Shown here piece by piece: positions 20,276 through 30,973 of a stretch of DNA of 64,000 nucleotides; positions within the stretch are counted from its first letter, which is position 1; every line of letters starts with the position of its first letter. The DNA is from Desulfobacterales bacterium (GTDB lineage Bacteria; Desulfobacterota; Desulfobacteria; Desulfobacterales; JAAELO01): the NCBI GenBank assembly GCA_024226555.1, contig JAAELO010000054.1, positions 16,241 to 80,240 on the forward strand. The letters run 5' to 3'. The notes beneath the pieces were generated by a model. It was not told the origin of the DNA, did no database searches, and saw only the letters and a program-made list of their open reading frames with translations. The translations under genes were made by a program, and so were the position numbers.

Positions 20276-23200
20276 TTAATGACGTATAATATCAACATGA
20301 CCTGCCCACCATTCTGCTGTATCTGTACCAGATAGTGCTTCAACTCTAACTTCAACGTCACCTGTTGATGTGGTTGAAAAATCTCCTATGACAATAGAAC
20401 TTAGTTGATCATTAGAAAATCCTAACCCTTTTGTATAGGTTTCAAGACCTGTAGCCACACCGCCAACGTATACACTTAATATCATTATTGATGAAGAAGA
20501 ATACTCGTAAGAAAGATTAGCCGTGATCTTGTAATGATCTCCATTAACTGTATCTTCTACATGATCTATAGTGAATTTATTGTTTGCTTGATCTGAAGTT
20601 ATAATTCCTTGACAATCATCACCGTTATCTGTCCAAGCTGTTACAGCAACAGCAGAACTAATACTTCCTTGCGTGAAATTACTGCCTGACATAAACATTT
20701 CAGCATGTGCAGTTCTCGCACTTTGAACAATATCCCATCCAGTATCACTAACTTTACGCAATGTAAACACATCACCTACAGTTGCTAAACGTCTAGTGCT
20801 AGTCGAGCCATCAATCGTGTCACCTGCAAATGGTGTTATCTCACCATAGAATCCAGTACCTTTTGCAACCAACTTAAACTTAAAGTCTTTACCAATTGGA
20901 ACACTTGTAGCATCAGGTAATGTAATAACCCTTGTAGCTGCTGTCGCATCAATACGAATATAGTCTTCGTTTATAGCAATACTTTCTGTGGCTGTTGATG
21001 TTCTTACTTCTGGGAAACCAACAGAGTGCCAAGCAGTGTTATTGCTAGAAGCTCCAGCGTGAAGATAGATATTTGAGCCTATGCCTGCATCTGCTTGAAA
21101 ACATACATCACCAGCAGTACCAGTTATTGCACTGATAGGCGTAACATCACTTAGGAAAAATTCAGAGTTTGCTCCGTTTGTTCCATAAGTTTCTAATTGG
21201 AATGGGGAACTCGTATTAGGGCCAGCCGAAGTTATATCAACATGTTTTCCTGAAGCTAATGTAAATGTCACATTCTCGCTCAAACCAAAATTTAAATTAT
21301 CAGAGGCTACTATCTGCGATGATCCAAAAAACTCGTTATAACTAAACCTTAATCTAGTAGATGATGAAGAGTTCTTTAGCTCTAAAGAGGCTGCACCACC
21401 AGCAGCCTTACTAGCAATTGCTAAAGTTGAATTAAGTGGATCACTTGTCGCATGTATGCCACTATTATTTATATCAAGTTCGCCGGTATCAGTGTTATCA
21501 ACCCAATTGAAAAATGCACCGTTTGATCCTGCAAAATCCCAACATCCTACTTGTGAAGTTCCTGTAGCTGCTAATGGATATATGTCAAGACTTGTATTAC
21601 TGCCAGCCTCATAAATTATGAAACCGGGAGCAGAGACTATATTAGATCCAGATGTATCTGAAAAATATGCCATTGTGTTAGCTGTAACTGCTGCTGTTGG
21701 CCCTTTTAATTGTGGTTTCCATCCAGTTGTTCCAGAGCTTGCTGCATCATGGATATACTGAGTAGAATCAACACCATCTTCTCTTATGTATAATGAACCG
21801 GGAGTTCCTGTTACAGTTCCTTCAGGATTTTCATTGCCAACATGAATACCAATATCACCGCCAGTTGCCCCTGTAGTTTGCAACTCAAGAATAGGGTTAG
21901 AATGACTTGCTGACGTTTCTATTCTTACTCTTTCCGCTGTTACTATATCTATCCCTGTACCGCTGCCATCTTGAATAGTTGAAGTATCTGTACTTTCAGC
22001 ATATTTCAGACTGAAGCCGATAGTTTCAGTAGAGTTTAACAGTTGAAATATAGAGAAGCCTGAAGCAGATGGTGAAATCAACTTAACATGATTTAAGGTT
22101 GTATCAGTGGTTATTAACCTTAGTGGATTTTGATAACTAATTAATGTTTCATCATCATCTTCATCGTACAATATGCTCAATTCAGTTCCATCAGAACTAT
22201 TTTTAAGCCTAAACCCTGAGCCTGTACTTGTTGCAGTTGGACTTTCAATATCAACAAACATATCTGTAGCAGATAGCGATCTGCAAGATATTAAACCTAC
22301 GTCTGAACCAATATCAACACCTGATCCACTGTAATCTAATAACTGGGTTCTATCTGACGATTCAACATATTCAAGAACAACTTGTGTTGAGTCGTTAGAA
22401 TCTTTAAAAGCTATTGCTGAAGTACCTGTAGCCGAAGGAGAATCTAGGATGATTGTCGTTGCTGATGCGGTTGTATTCAGACGAGCATTATCGTTTTCTT
22501 GAAGAGTTGTCCCTGTCGTATCGCCCCACGTTGGGATACTATTAACTACAGTAGTTGCAGGGCCAGATACGTCGCCGCCCTCTTGACTTACCCAACCTGT
22601 GTTACCACTACTAGCAGCTTCTAGTTGATAAATTCTTGAAGCAACGCCATTTTGATATATACAAATATCACCGGGATTACCAGTTATCACACCTTCAGGA
22701 GCGGTATCACTCATGAACCATTCTATAATAGCACCGTTAGTTCCTAAAGATGCTGTTCGTAATGGTGCGTTAGTATTAGCACCAGAAGCAACAATATCAA
22801 CAGAAGCATTACCAGTAACTACTAATCCTAAATCTACATCAGTAGCGTTATTTACAATATCAAAAGACGAGGCAGAACTAGATGCTGTTATAGCTACTGT
22901 GTCAGAATCATCGTCAATACCAACAGTTAACAAATCTGTAGTTAAGTAATTACGAAAACGAACTCTAGAATCACCAACCGCATCGCCTGACGTAAGTATT
23001 ATCTCTGTAATCGAGCTATCATCATGAATAACTGCTCTTGGATTATCGTTTAATACTTTTCCTGTAGTATCAGCATAAGTTGCTATTCCATGTAATGTGG
23101 ATGAAGCTGGGCCATCAACATCACCACCTTCTTGACTTGTCCAGCCTGTATTACCTGATGATAATGACTCAAGTTGTAGTATTCTTGAATCTAAACCATC

Positions 23201-26200
23201 TTTATAAATACACAAATCACCGGGATTACCAGTAATTACTCCTTCAGGATGGACACCACTCGTAAAGAATTGTATTAATGCTCCGTCTGTTCCACTTGCA
23301 CCAATTCTGACAGGTGGATTTGTATTTGCTCCAGTGGCTGTAAGACCAATAGTAGCATTTCCAGTTACAGCTATGTCTGTATCTACACCAGATGCTAAGT
23401 TTGATATATTGAATGCAGTTGCCGTACTGAAAGTATTTATTGCTACCGCATTTGAATCATCATCTACGTGTAACTCTAACAATGTTGTTGTGGCAAAGTC
23501 TCCTAGTCTTATGTAAGAATCACCATTAGAACCAGAAGCGTCAATTTTAAAAACCGCTTCTGATAAACCTGTATACAGTGTTGTTGTAGCATTATCTAGA
23601 AGAACTTTTCCTGAAGTGTCTGCATAGGTTGGTATGGCAAATTGTCTAGACGTAGCAGGCCCAACGACATCACCTGAACCAGTAGCAAAAATATCAACCC
23701 AATCTGTGTTATTCGTTGCTGTTCCACGATGTAAATATATATCAGAACTGTTTCCATCATTGCGAAAACAGAGAGAACCCGGAGGTGCTGATATATTGCC
23801 TAATGGTGTTCTGTCTGAAAAGTACCAATCAAAAACTGCACCATTTATAGCCAAACTATTATCAACTCTTATTGCAGGGTCATAGTCTTCAGTTGATGTA
23901 ATAAGTAGATCCAACAAACCACCTTGAGCGATTTGCATTTGAATATCACCATAGCCTTGTAACTCTAATATTCCATCAAGAGCGTCAATGGTTGCAGTTC
24001 CACTTGTTGAGTTATACCCAAAAACAGCACCAGTTCCTCCAGCACTATCTTTTAAGAAAAAGTTTGCCGCACCGCCTGCGCCAGCAGCCTGTAATGTTTG
24101 AAGTGTATTAGATCCAGATACCTGAATAAGAGCTGTATTACGCTCTGCAATTACTTGACCATTTGTGTCATCGAAAACAGCTATAGAATTTGCAGTTGAA
24201 GATGATGGGCCAACAACAACTGAATCAACTCCTATCAAGAAATTCGTAGCGGTTACACTCTCGGAGAAAATTGCATCACCTGTACTTGAATTAATCTCAA
24301 ATACAGTGTCAGAGTTTAAATCTATCCCTCTTGATAACTTAAATTTTTCAGCATCGTCATTATCTATTCCAAGTGAATAATATTGACTACCTGTAAGATG
24401 GAATTGCAATAGTGAATCACCTATACCATCTTGTTCTAGCTGTAAACCTACTGCTCCATATTCATTTGCATTATTATCGTAAATGTGGAATGTATTAACA
24501 GGAGTGTCATTGTTGATGCCAACTACACCATTCAAACTATTTAGAAAGATAGCATGAGTGTTAGCATTACTCTCAACTCTGAAATCAATATCTGCTGAAG
24601 CTTCGTTGAATACTGTCTCTGTAGTTTTGAAAATTAAATCAGAACCAGAAGTACTAACACTAAATTCATCTGTAGATTCATCGTATTGAACTTGTGCCTT
24701 TGAAACACTAGAGCTATTTACAAAATCGTAGGTAGCAGAACCTGCTGCTGGTGCTTGTAAAGAAACTGTCTTTAATGTGTCATCAAAAGCAAAATTTATC
24801 TCACCGCCAAACACACCACCATCGTTATACTGAATAGAAGTGTCAACACCTCCGGGTGTAGTTATACCGGGAATTGTTGAAGCTGCACTTTGAGCACCAG
24901 ATAGCCTAAAGCTCGACTGTTCGAAAAATTCAGCTTCTGCTGTATCACTTAAATCTGTTGCAGACTCTTGTACAATTAAAGAACTTCTGAATAGAGTAAA
25001 AGGTAGAGGACTCTTTTCAACAAATGATTCACTTCCAAGTGCTTCTAGTGCTAACGCTAAAGATGCAAATTCTTCTTGACCATAAGCAACTAAAGTTCCA
25101 CCAGCTCGACTTCTAAATATTCGCTGAATAGTGAAGTAGCCTGCGGTAACACTTTGTAAAGTTCCAGAACCATCATCATATTGGGTTGGGTCGATAGTTG
25201 TGGTTGCTGCACCATCATATACAATACTAGCACCAGCACCTGCACTTCTATAACACTTTCTAAACGTTAGAGCTGTATCGCTTGCTAATGTAACTATGTC
25301 AGGGACAGTTGTGTTATTTCTGAAATTTGATGCAAGCATGAAAGCGTTACCGCCAACGACATCAATATTTAGATTTGTACCATTTGGGCCATAAACATTC
25401 CCATCAACATTGGCAGGGCCAATAATCAAATTAACAAAGTCTGTAAAGCTACCAATACCATCATAGCCTAGATTTCCGGGTGCAGTTATAACGCTAACTA
25501 GTGTACTACTTAAATGAGTCGCAGATCCAAACCAAATTATATTGTGAGCGTCTTCTATTGTTACAGCAGTAGACAATCTTTGCTCTATTGATCCAGTTGA
25601 GTCATAACCAAATAAAGTTGTTCCATCAGTCCCTATGTGTGCAGGAATAATGTTAGAAACAGCATCCCATTCAACATCTGTAATTATCACATTTTCTGGA
25701 TCTGTATAATCAACTACTTGACCTTTTCCTGAAGTCCAATCTACTGTACCGGGTGAAGATATTGATATAACACCACCTTGTAACAATCCTGTGGTTTGTA
25801 CTTGTTTTGAATGTGTATCCTGTCCAAGTGTAATTGGTGGGCCATCATGAACTTCTGCTGTCATGTATGGTTCATCACTAATATCACCAAGCAAATCAAT
25901 TGAATCAGCAATCATAGTAAGGTCAACATTTTGACCTGCTTCAAACAAAAATGGAGTAAAACCTAAATAAATATTTGTTAATGTGTTAGCTCCTACTTCG
26001 GCAAAATGGAAAGTAATATCACCTGTGCCTAGAGTTAGCCCATCTGAATCTCCTTCATAAGCTGATTTACTGGGTATATACCGAATAGCCAAACCTGTTG
26101 CAGTATCAGTCAACTTTGCTCTAAAGTTTGTCATAGGGCCATTAGTACGTAGAACAACTTCGTCTACTAATCTAACGTCTGGAGCAACGACAGTCCCTGT

Positions 26201-26671
26201 TAGTGAGAAAGTTAGAGGATTAGCCGTTAGTATCTCTGAATCATCAGTCTGAATAGGCAGGATAAAAGCAGCGCCAAAATCATAATAGAAAGGGTCTGAA
26301 GAGCCTGTTGCTTCACTAAAGTCTGATTTTACTGCAAACGACATTTCATTAGCTAAGTGATTAACAATAACTAAATCGGCTATGCCTTCAGATAATTGTA
26401 ATACTTCACCAATATTAACAGAGCCAGAAGGAACATTAATTGATTTATCAAATGTCCATTCCAAAGTGGTTGGATCAACTGTAGCTCCACCATAAACGAG
26501 TTTCTGGGAAGCATTAGCTTTAGGTATTTGACCTTCTGTTAGAGTAGTAAAAGAAGGATCATCACCACCACCACCACCAATTATGACATCATAAGCTTCT
26601 ACGATAGTAAAAGATTTACCAGTAGTTCTATCGGTGAGGGATGATATGAAGAGATTGTCCTGAGTTGCCAT
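20276..26671 (-). CDS. Giant modular fibre protein (2131 aa)
   Basis: Single ORF; repeated modules DVxGPAxSxxxxIxxYxDTTGKxLxDN and PEGVITGNPGDLCIYKDG..SRILQLE..SSGNTGWxSQEGGDV typical of phage fibre proteins. Confidence 0.8.
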   Translation of the reverse strand: MATQDNLFISSLTDRTTGKSFTIVEAYDVIIGGGGGDDPSFTTLTEGQIPKANASQKLVYGGATVDPTTLEWTFDKSINVPSGSVNIGEVLQLSEGIADLVIVNHLANEMSFAVKSDFSEATGSSDPFYYDFGAAFILPIQTDDSEILTANPLTFSLTGTVVAPDVRLVDEVVLRTNGPMTNFRAKLTDTATGLAIRYIPSKSAYEGDSDGLTLGTGDITFHFAEVGANTLTNIYLGFTPFLFEAGQNVDLTMIADSIDLLGDISDEPYMTAEVHDGPPITLGQDTHSKQVQTTGLLQGGVISISSPGTVDWTSGKGQVVDYTDPENVIITDVEWDAVSNIIPAHIGTDGTTLFGYDSTGSIEQRLSTAVTIEDAHNIIWFGSATHLSSTLVSVITAPGNLGYDGIGSFTDFVNLIIGPANVDGNVYGPNGTNLNIDVVGGNAFMLASNFRNNTTVPDIVTLASDTALTFRKCYRSAGAGASIVYDGAATTTIDPTQYDDGSGTLQSVTAGYFTIQRIFRSRAGGTLVAYGQEEFASLALALEALGSESFVEKSPLPFTLFRSSLIVQESATDLSDTAEAEFFEQSSFRLSGAQSAASTIPGITTPGGVDTSIQYNDGGVFGGEINFAFDDTLKTVSLQAPAAGSATYDFVNSSSVSKAQVQYDESTDEFSVSTSGSDLIFKTTETVFNEASADIDFRVESNANTHAIFLNSLNGVVGINNDTPVNTFHIYDNNANEYGAVGLQLEQDGIGDSLLQFHLTGSQYYSLGIDNDDAEKFKLSRGIDLNSDTVFEINSSTGDAIFSESVTATNFLIGVDSVVVGPSSSTANSIAVFDDTNGQVIAERNTALIQVSGSNTLQTLQAAGAGGAANFFLKDSAGGTGAVFGYNSTSGTATIDALDGILELQGYGDIQMQIAQGGLLDLLITSTEDYDPAIRVDNSLAINGAVFDWYFSDRTPLGNISAPPGSLCFRNDGNSSDIYLHRGTATNNTDWVDIFATGSGDVVGPATSRQFAIPTYADTSGKVLLDNATTTLYTGLSEAVFKIDASGSNGDSYIRLGDFATTTLLELHVDDDSNAVAINTFSTATAFNISNLASGVDTDIAVTGNATIGLTATGANTNPPVRIGASGTDGALIQFFTSGVHPEGVITGNPGDLCIYKDGLDSRILQLESLSSGNTGWTSQEGGDVDGPASSTLHGIATYADTTGKVLNDNPRAVIHDDSSITEIILTSGDAVGDSRVRFRNYLTTDLLTVGIDDDSDTVAITASSSASSFDIVNNATDVDLGLVVTGNASVDIVASGANTNAPLRTASLGTNGAIIEWFMSDTAPEGVITGNPGDICIYQNGVASRIYQLEAASSGNTGWVSQEGGDVSGPATTVVNSIPTWGDTTGTTLQENDNARLNTTASATTIILDSPSATGTSAIAFKDSNDSTQVVLEYVESSDRTQLLDYSGSGVDIGSDVGLISCRSLSATDMFVDIESPTATSTGSGFRLKNSSDGTELSILYDEDDDETLISYQNPLRLITTDTTLNHVKLISPSASGFSIFQLLNSTETIGFSLKYAESTDTSTIQDGSGTGIDIVTAERVRIETSASHSNPILELQTTGATGGDIGIHVGNENPEGTVTGTPGSLYIREDGVDSTQYIHDAASSGTTGWKPQLKGPTAAVTANTMAYFSDTSGSNIVSAPGFIIYEAGSNTSLDIYPLAATGTSQVGCWDFAGSNGAFFNWVDNTDTGELDINNSGIHATSDPLNSTLAIASKAAGGAASLELKNSSSSTRLRFSYNEFFGSSQIVASDNLNFGLSENVTFTLASGKHVDITSAGPNTSSPFQLETYGTNGANSEFFLSDVTPISAITGTAGDVCFQADAGIGSNIYLHAGASSNNTAWHSVGFPEVRTSTATESIAINEDYIRIDATAATRVITLPDATSVPIGKDFKFKLVAKGTGFYGEITPFAGDTIDGSTSTRRLATVGDVFTLRKVSDTGWDIVQSARTAHAEMFMSGSNFTQGSISSAVAVTAWTDNGDDCQGIITSDQANNKFTIDHVEDTVNGDHYKITANLSYEYSSSSIMILSVYVGGVATGLETYTKGLGFSNDQLSSIVIGDFSTTSTGDVEVRVEALSGTDTAEWWAGHVDIIRH

Positions 26672-26710
26672 AAAGGTATCCTGATAGACTAGGTAGGTAT
26701 TTTTGAAAGG

Positions 26711-26745
26711 AAAAAAGAAGGCTGACCGTTGCAGTCAGCCTTTTT
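26711..26745 (-). terminator. Rho-independent terminator (possibly bidirectional)
   Basis: AAGGCTGAC-cgttgca-GTCAGCCTT 9-bp stem flanked by A6 and T5; downstream of the capsid gene. Confidence 0.75.
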
Positions 26746-26754
26746 ATACGCTTA

Positions 26755-27780
26755 CTAAACTGTGTTAGTACACAGAACGACAAGCTCTGGTCGTTTTGAC
26801 ATACAGAGGAAGTTAGATTCTGACTGTATTTCAATAACCGATTGGCGTTGATCTTCATACGTCCACATATAACTTTCTGCACCATCTGATCCAATAGAAT
26901 CAAAGCGATATGCTGGCGCATAATATGTCATAAATGAATCAGAGCCTCTTGGTAACGCCCATGCTTGACCACCAGTTACTTCTGGGAAGTAAGGTGTACC
27001 ATCAGGTTTAGCCCCTCTATACTCGATAAAAGTTACTCCCTGCCATGTAAATCTACGATACATACCAAAACGCAAATCATTACGTAATGGTTCTTGTGTA
27101 GAACTATAGTAGGTATAAGCAGCTTCAATTTGTGCATTAGAAATTAATGCAGCAAACCAGTTAGGAGTACAGAAGAAAATGATCTCTTCTAGAACACCAC
27201 CACTGTGAAAACTATCTTGAATATGAGCAACAACCTCTTGAACATTAGCACGTTGATCGATTGCAGTGTTTGCAAAATCAAAGTTAATTGTTGTCTGCGT
27301 TTGACCAAACTCGGTATACCAGTTAGTTGTAGGGATAGTTCCGTTAGGAGCATAAACCAAACCTTGAATTGCTTGGCAACGTGCATACTCTGCTGTTATA
27401 GCATGTGATCTACGAATCTGTGTTACTTTTTTAGCAACAACATTTTCGACAGACTCACGCATATCAGCAGTACCCACTCTACGCAAACCATAAACATCAC
27501 CAACAGTGATGTCATCATCCAAAGGGAAAGTAGGTATTGCATAACTGTAAAGACCAGTTTGTTCATTACCACCAAAAGTAGAGCGTTCACCGTAAGGTTT
27601 ATCCACCACTACTTGTGCAGTCGTTTCTGTCTTGTCAAAGACCACGACATTAGTACCTACACCTTCACTTGAAAAAATACCTTCTTGCTCAACCAAGTTC
27701 CACATATTGGGAACAAGCATTAGCTCTTCAGTATAATCAACAATGGTATAGGCATTTTCAAAACTATGTGTAATAGCCAT
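26755..27780 (-). CDS. Major capsid protein (lambda gpE family)
   Basis: 341 aa; gpE-like features (SHAITAEYARCQAIQGLVYAPNGT, IIFFCTPNWFAALISNAQIEAAY, C-terminal QSESNFLCMSKRPELVV). Confidence 0.9.
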   Translation of the reverse strand: MAITHSFENAYTIVDYTEELMLVPNMWNLVEQEGIFSSEGVGTNVVVFDKTETTAQVVVDKPYGERSTFGGNEQTGLYSYAIPTFPLDDDITVGDVYGLRRVGTADMRESVENVVAKKVTQIRRSHAITAEYARCQAIQGLVYAPNGTIPTTNWYTEFGQTQTTINFDFANTAIDQRANVQEVVAHIQDSFHSGGVLEEIIFFCTPNWFAALISNAQIEAAYTYYSSTQEPLRNDLRFGMYRRFTWQGVTFIEYRGAKPDGTPYFPEVTGGQAWALPRGSDSFMTYYAPAYRFDSIGSDGAESYMWTYEDQRQSVIEIQSESNFLCMSKRPELVVLCTNTV

Positions 27781-27794
27781 TTGTTATTATCTCC

Positions 27795-28277
27795 TTATGC
27801 GCCAAAGTCAGTGAAGGCTTCAATAAGATCTTGAGAGTCTTCAACGTTAACATTGGTCATTAATCCTTCAATTAGACGTGCAAGCCGTGTTGTATCAGCC
27901 GTAGTCATTGTTCCTGTGTATACCAAAGCTTCACGCTTAACAGCACAAGGGCCATGAATAAGTGTTAGAACTGGTGCAGCAGCATCTACTTCTAGAGTGC
28001 CAACTCCTGCTTTTGGATCAATAACGATTGCAACTTGATTCAGATCACCTACAGCATCTAACAATGCATCTACTTCTGCATCACTATCTATAGCTGCGGA
28101 GTCTAGATACGTGAAAGTTGCGCCTCGATCTGTTGAAATCAGTACAGAACCAATTTCCAAACCTAAGTCTGGATCATTGTCGATTGTTAATTCTTTGCGG
28201 CAAAAACCAAAATCTGCGAACAGCTCGTATGCGAGTACCGTAGTTTGGATGCGTTGCTTATCAGCAATTAGTGACAT
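27795..28277 (-). CDS. Head decoration protein (gpD-like)
   Basis: 160 aa; immediately upstream of the capsid gene in the transcript. Confidence 0.65.
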   Translation of the reverse strand: MSLIADKQRIQTTVLAYELFADFGFCRKELTIDNDPDLGLEIGSVLISTDRGATFTYLDSAAIDSDAEVDALLDAVGDLNQVAIVIDPKAGVGTLEVDAAAPVLTLIHGPCAVKREALVYTGTMTTADTTRLARLIEGLMTNVNVEDSQDLIEAFTDFGA

Positions 28278-28288
28278 TGCTTATCTCC

Positions 28289-29011
28289 TTATTTAGATAC
28301 GTCAGTTAGACCATGTTGTTTCATGACCATTTCTTTAACGCGATTTGATTTTGTAGACTTTGATAAATTAATTTCACCACCGTCAACACCTTGTGTTTCA
28401 GTTAGAGCTGTAATAGCTGCCTGTGCTTTATCAAGAGCCAGTACAATAAGTTCGCTATCAACTTCAATTAACGCTTTAGCAAAGTCTTCACGTTCTTCTT
28501 CTGTAATATAAGAATAAGTTTCTACCTTCGCAATAAACGCCTTCTCTAGACGCTCTTGATTAGCTTTCTCGAAAGATTCTACCTTAGCGGTTAGTTGTTC
28601 TTTCTCAGCTTCAGAATCTGCCACTGCTTTTTCCATTGCAGCTAGGCGTTCTTCAAGCTCTTTAGCTTTCTCAAGTGCTTTCTCTTGGTCTGTAGTTTTA
28701 TCAGACATGAGTTCTCCTTGGTTTGTTTTAGTTTTTTCTGAGGGGGTTGTAGACTCAGTGCCTACACTCTTCATTTCTGGGTCGCCCTCAGAAAATGAAT
28801 CTTTTTCTGGGAGTTTCCCAGATTTGATGATAGCTAAAGTTTCCTTTGCTTCATCAGTAATTTTTGCATCATCAGCTTTTATCAATATAGGTTGAGGTTT
28901 ATTGTTAGCTGAAAATCCTTGCGTCTTGTGACATAAGGCTAAATGCGAACCTTTGAAATTAAAGGTAATCTCTGTAATTTCGTTTTCTGGATTTAAACTT
29001 TCTATTGACAT
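28289..29011 (-). CDS. Scaffold-like protein
   Basis: 240 aa, long Glu/Lys-rich coiled coil (EKALEKAKELEERLAAMEKAVADSEAEKEQLTAKVESFEKANQERLEKAF). Confidence 0.65.
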   Translation of the reverse strand: MSIESLNPENEITEITFNFKGSHLALCHKTQGFSANNKPQPILIKADDAKITDEAKETLAIIKSGKLPEKDSFSEGDPEMKSVGTESTTPSEKTKTNQGELMSDKTTDQEKALEKAKELEERLAAMEKAVADSEAEKEQLTAKVESFEKANQERLEKAFIAKVETYSYITEEEREDFAKALIEVDSELIVLALDKAQAAITALTETQGVDGGEINLSKSTKSNRVKEMVMKQHGLTDVSK

Positions 29012-29421
29012 TAACCTACTACTCCTCTTGCACCCATGCTTAAACCACTGACTTCACCATCAAGGAAGAGCTGCCAAAGAGTGTCATTATTGAATTTGAT
29101 TATTGCCAACCAGCTACCTTCTGAAACTTCAGTTTCGCCAATGACTGAATCAACTGGAACAATAAATGTTTTAACAACTTCAAATGAGTCAGTAGCTTCC
29201 GCAACTCCGTTTTCATCTTTTACATGGAATAAGTTTGCAACCGTAATACTTTTATTGAAATAACAATCATTGAAATTATCACAAGCTTTTGCTAAAGTTT
29301 CTTTCGAGACATACTCACCATGTGCATCATTTACGTTAGGCTCATAAACCAAGAAAGTAACTTCACGTTTTAATTCATCAATAGCCTTCATGATTGGCTT
29401 TGCTTCAATAGTTTTTGCCAT
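29011..29421 (-). CDS. XkdF-like putative prohead protease
   Basis: VTFLVYEPNVNDAHGEYVSKETLAKACDNFN...VKTFIVPVD...GSWLAIIKFNNDTLWQLFLDGEVSGLSMGA. Confidence 0.75.
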   Translation of the reverse strand: MAKTIEAKPIMKAIDELKREVTFLVYEPNVNDAHGEYVSKETLAKACDNFNDCYFNKSITVANLFHVKDENGVAEATDSFEVVKTFIVPVDSVIGETEVSEGSWLAIIKFNNDTLWQLFLDGEVSGLSMGARGVVG

Positions 29422-30971
29422 TATTTGTTTTCCGTATTGTTATCACCGTTAGTTTGAGATCCACCAGTACCACTTGTCCCTTCACCTTCACCAGCGTTAG
29501 ATTGTTTACCTGTCATAAACTCATTTGGTACTTCATCATCATCATCATATGTGGCTTGTGGTAAATCAGCAGCTTCACGTAATGATTGATCCAGATTCTT
29601 ACCAATTGTCATAGCGCCTGATGTAACAACTCTTTGAACGTATTTACCCAATTCATCCAAATCTCTAGGTGCAACATCACCATATTCAAGTGTTGGCATA
29701 TCTTCTTGTTCAAACAACCAACCATTAACAGCAAGCGTTTGAGGAATAAGGTCTATATTTATCTGGTCACGCAATATGTCGAGGTTGTGTTGAACAGCAA
29801 ATCCAAGCATATTGTTCATGTTGTCAGAGAGTGCAAACGATCCAGAAGCATCTTGACCAAGCTTGAGCATTGATGCTGAATAAACTGTTAAGATTTCGTT
29901 TTGATACTGGCGTATAACTTCCGTTGTATCGTATTGCTTACCTGATCCTGTAATACCCTGTAGCTCAAATGTGTAAAGCTCTTTCCCTTGGTCATCGTAG
30001 AGAATAGGCTTGATAGCAAACGTCCTATCACCAGCATGTAAACTAGCAGCCATTTCTTTTAAGGACGATTGCGTTTGTGCAGCTACACCTGATGGATCAG
30101 CAGCAGCCTCTATAAGTTTATCAACTGGGATACCCAACACAGGTATACCACCAAGATCTTTGGCAATACCAACAGCTTGGTATTCCTGAACTAAGTTCAG
30201 ATACTTCCACGCTTTCCATGCCCCATCTAAAGGTGATGTTCCTTGTGGATTATTCTTTTTAGGATCAAATCTAAACAGAATAAATTTGCTACGGTCTATT
30301 TCACGCTCACCCTTGAAATCTGTTTGCTTATATCGGGTTGCGTCCATGACCTCGCTGCGCTGAATAACACCTGTTAACAAGTCAGGGTTATTTTTATCCC
30401 AACGCCATTCCTTGACAGTTTCTTGGGATCTCTGCGCGAGAGCTTTCCACTTTAATCTACCTTTGTACTTACCACGTTTTACCGTAGTCCAAACTTTCTC
30501 AGCTATTGAGAATCCAAAAACACGGTAAGTCCCAACACCTGCAATAAATTGTTGCCAAGTTTGGTCTTCCATATTCCCCATACAATAGTTAAGAAAATCA
30601 GTAGCTGCTTGTACTTCCGCTTTAACTGTTCCATCTTCTTGTATAGGTGCGACAAATTTGAAATCAGCTCTTGAAATCATCATGTCGTAAAAATTATTAA
30701 CGGCAGCTATCGTTGGATCTAACGACATGGCTTTGTAAGTTATTATACTTAAAGGCCAACGTAGATCAGGATGTAGATGCTCTACAACTCTTCCATGAAC
30801 TGTACGAAGTCCATCTATACCTTTAGCGCCTAACGTTAAACGAGAAACACCAACTTCATTAGAAGATTTCTTCTCTAGTGAAAGTGTTGGACGATGTTTA
30901 CCTTTAATTCGTATAGGAATATCTTTACCAGTTTTGGGGCTTTTTCCCATAGCTGTTATCGCCATAGCCAT
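29421..30971 (-). CDS. Portal protein
   Basis: 516 aa; GTSPLDGAWKAWKYLNLVQEYQAVGIAKDLGGIPVLGIP; C-terminal tail; next to TerL. Confidence 0.8.
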   Translation of the reverse strand: MAMAITAMGKSPKTGKDIPIRIKGKHRPTLSLEKKSSNEVGVSRLTLGAKGIDGLRTVHGRVVEHLHPDLRWPLSIITYKAMSLDPTIAAVNNFYDMMISRADFKFVAPIQEDGTVKAEVQAATDFLNYCMGNMEDQTWQQFIAGVGTYRVFGFSIAEKVWTTVKRGKYKGRLKWKALAQRSQETVKEWRWDKNNPDLLTGVIQRSEVMDATRYKQTDFKGEREIDRSKFILFRFDPKKNNPQGTSPLDGAWKAWKYLNLVQEYQAVGIAKDLGGIPVLGIPVDKLIEAAADPSGVAAQTQSSLKEMAASLHAGDRTFAIKPILYDDQGKELYTFELQGITGSGKQYDTTEVIRQYQNEILTVYSASMLKLGQDASGSFALSDNMNNMLGFAVQHNLDILRDQINIDLIPQTLAVNGWLFEQEDMPTLEYGDVAPRDLDELGKYVQRVVTSGAMTIGKNLDQSLREAADLPQATYDDDDEVPNEFMTGKQSNAGEGEGTSGTGGSQTNGDNNTENK

Positions 30972-30973
30972 CT

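Noticed and set aside
22713-24380. Plus-strand ORFs inside the 2131-aa gene and other antisense track ORFs (e.g. 5526, 6796, 8318, 8801, 10605, 16680, 17067, 28323, 28707)
   Set aside because: Opposite to well-supported structural genes; mirrored low-complexity composition, no domains.
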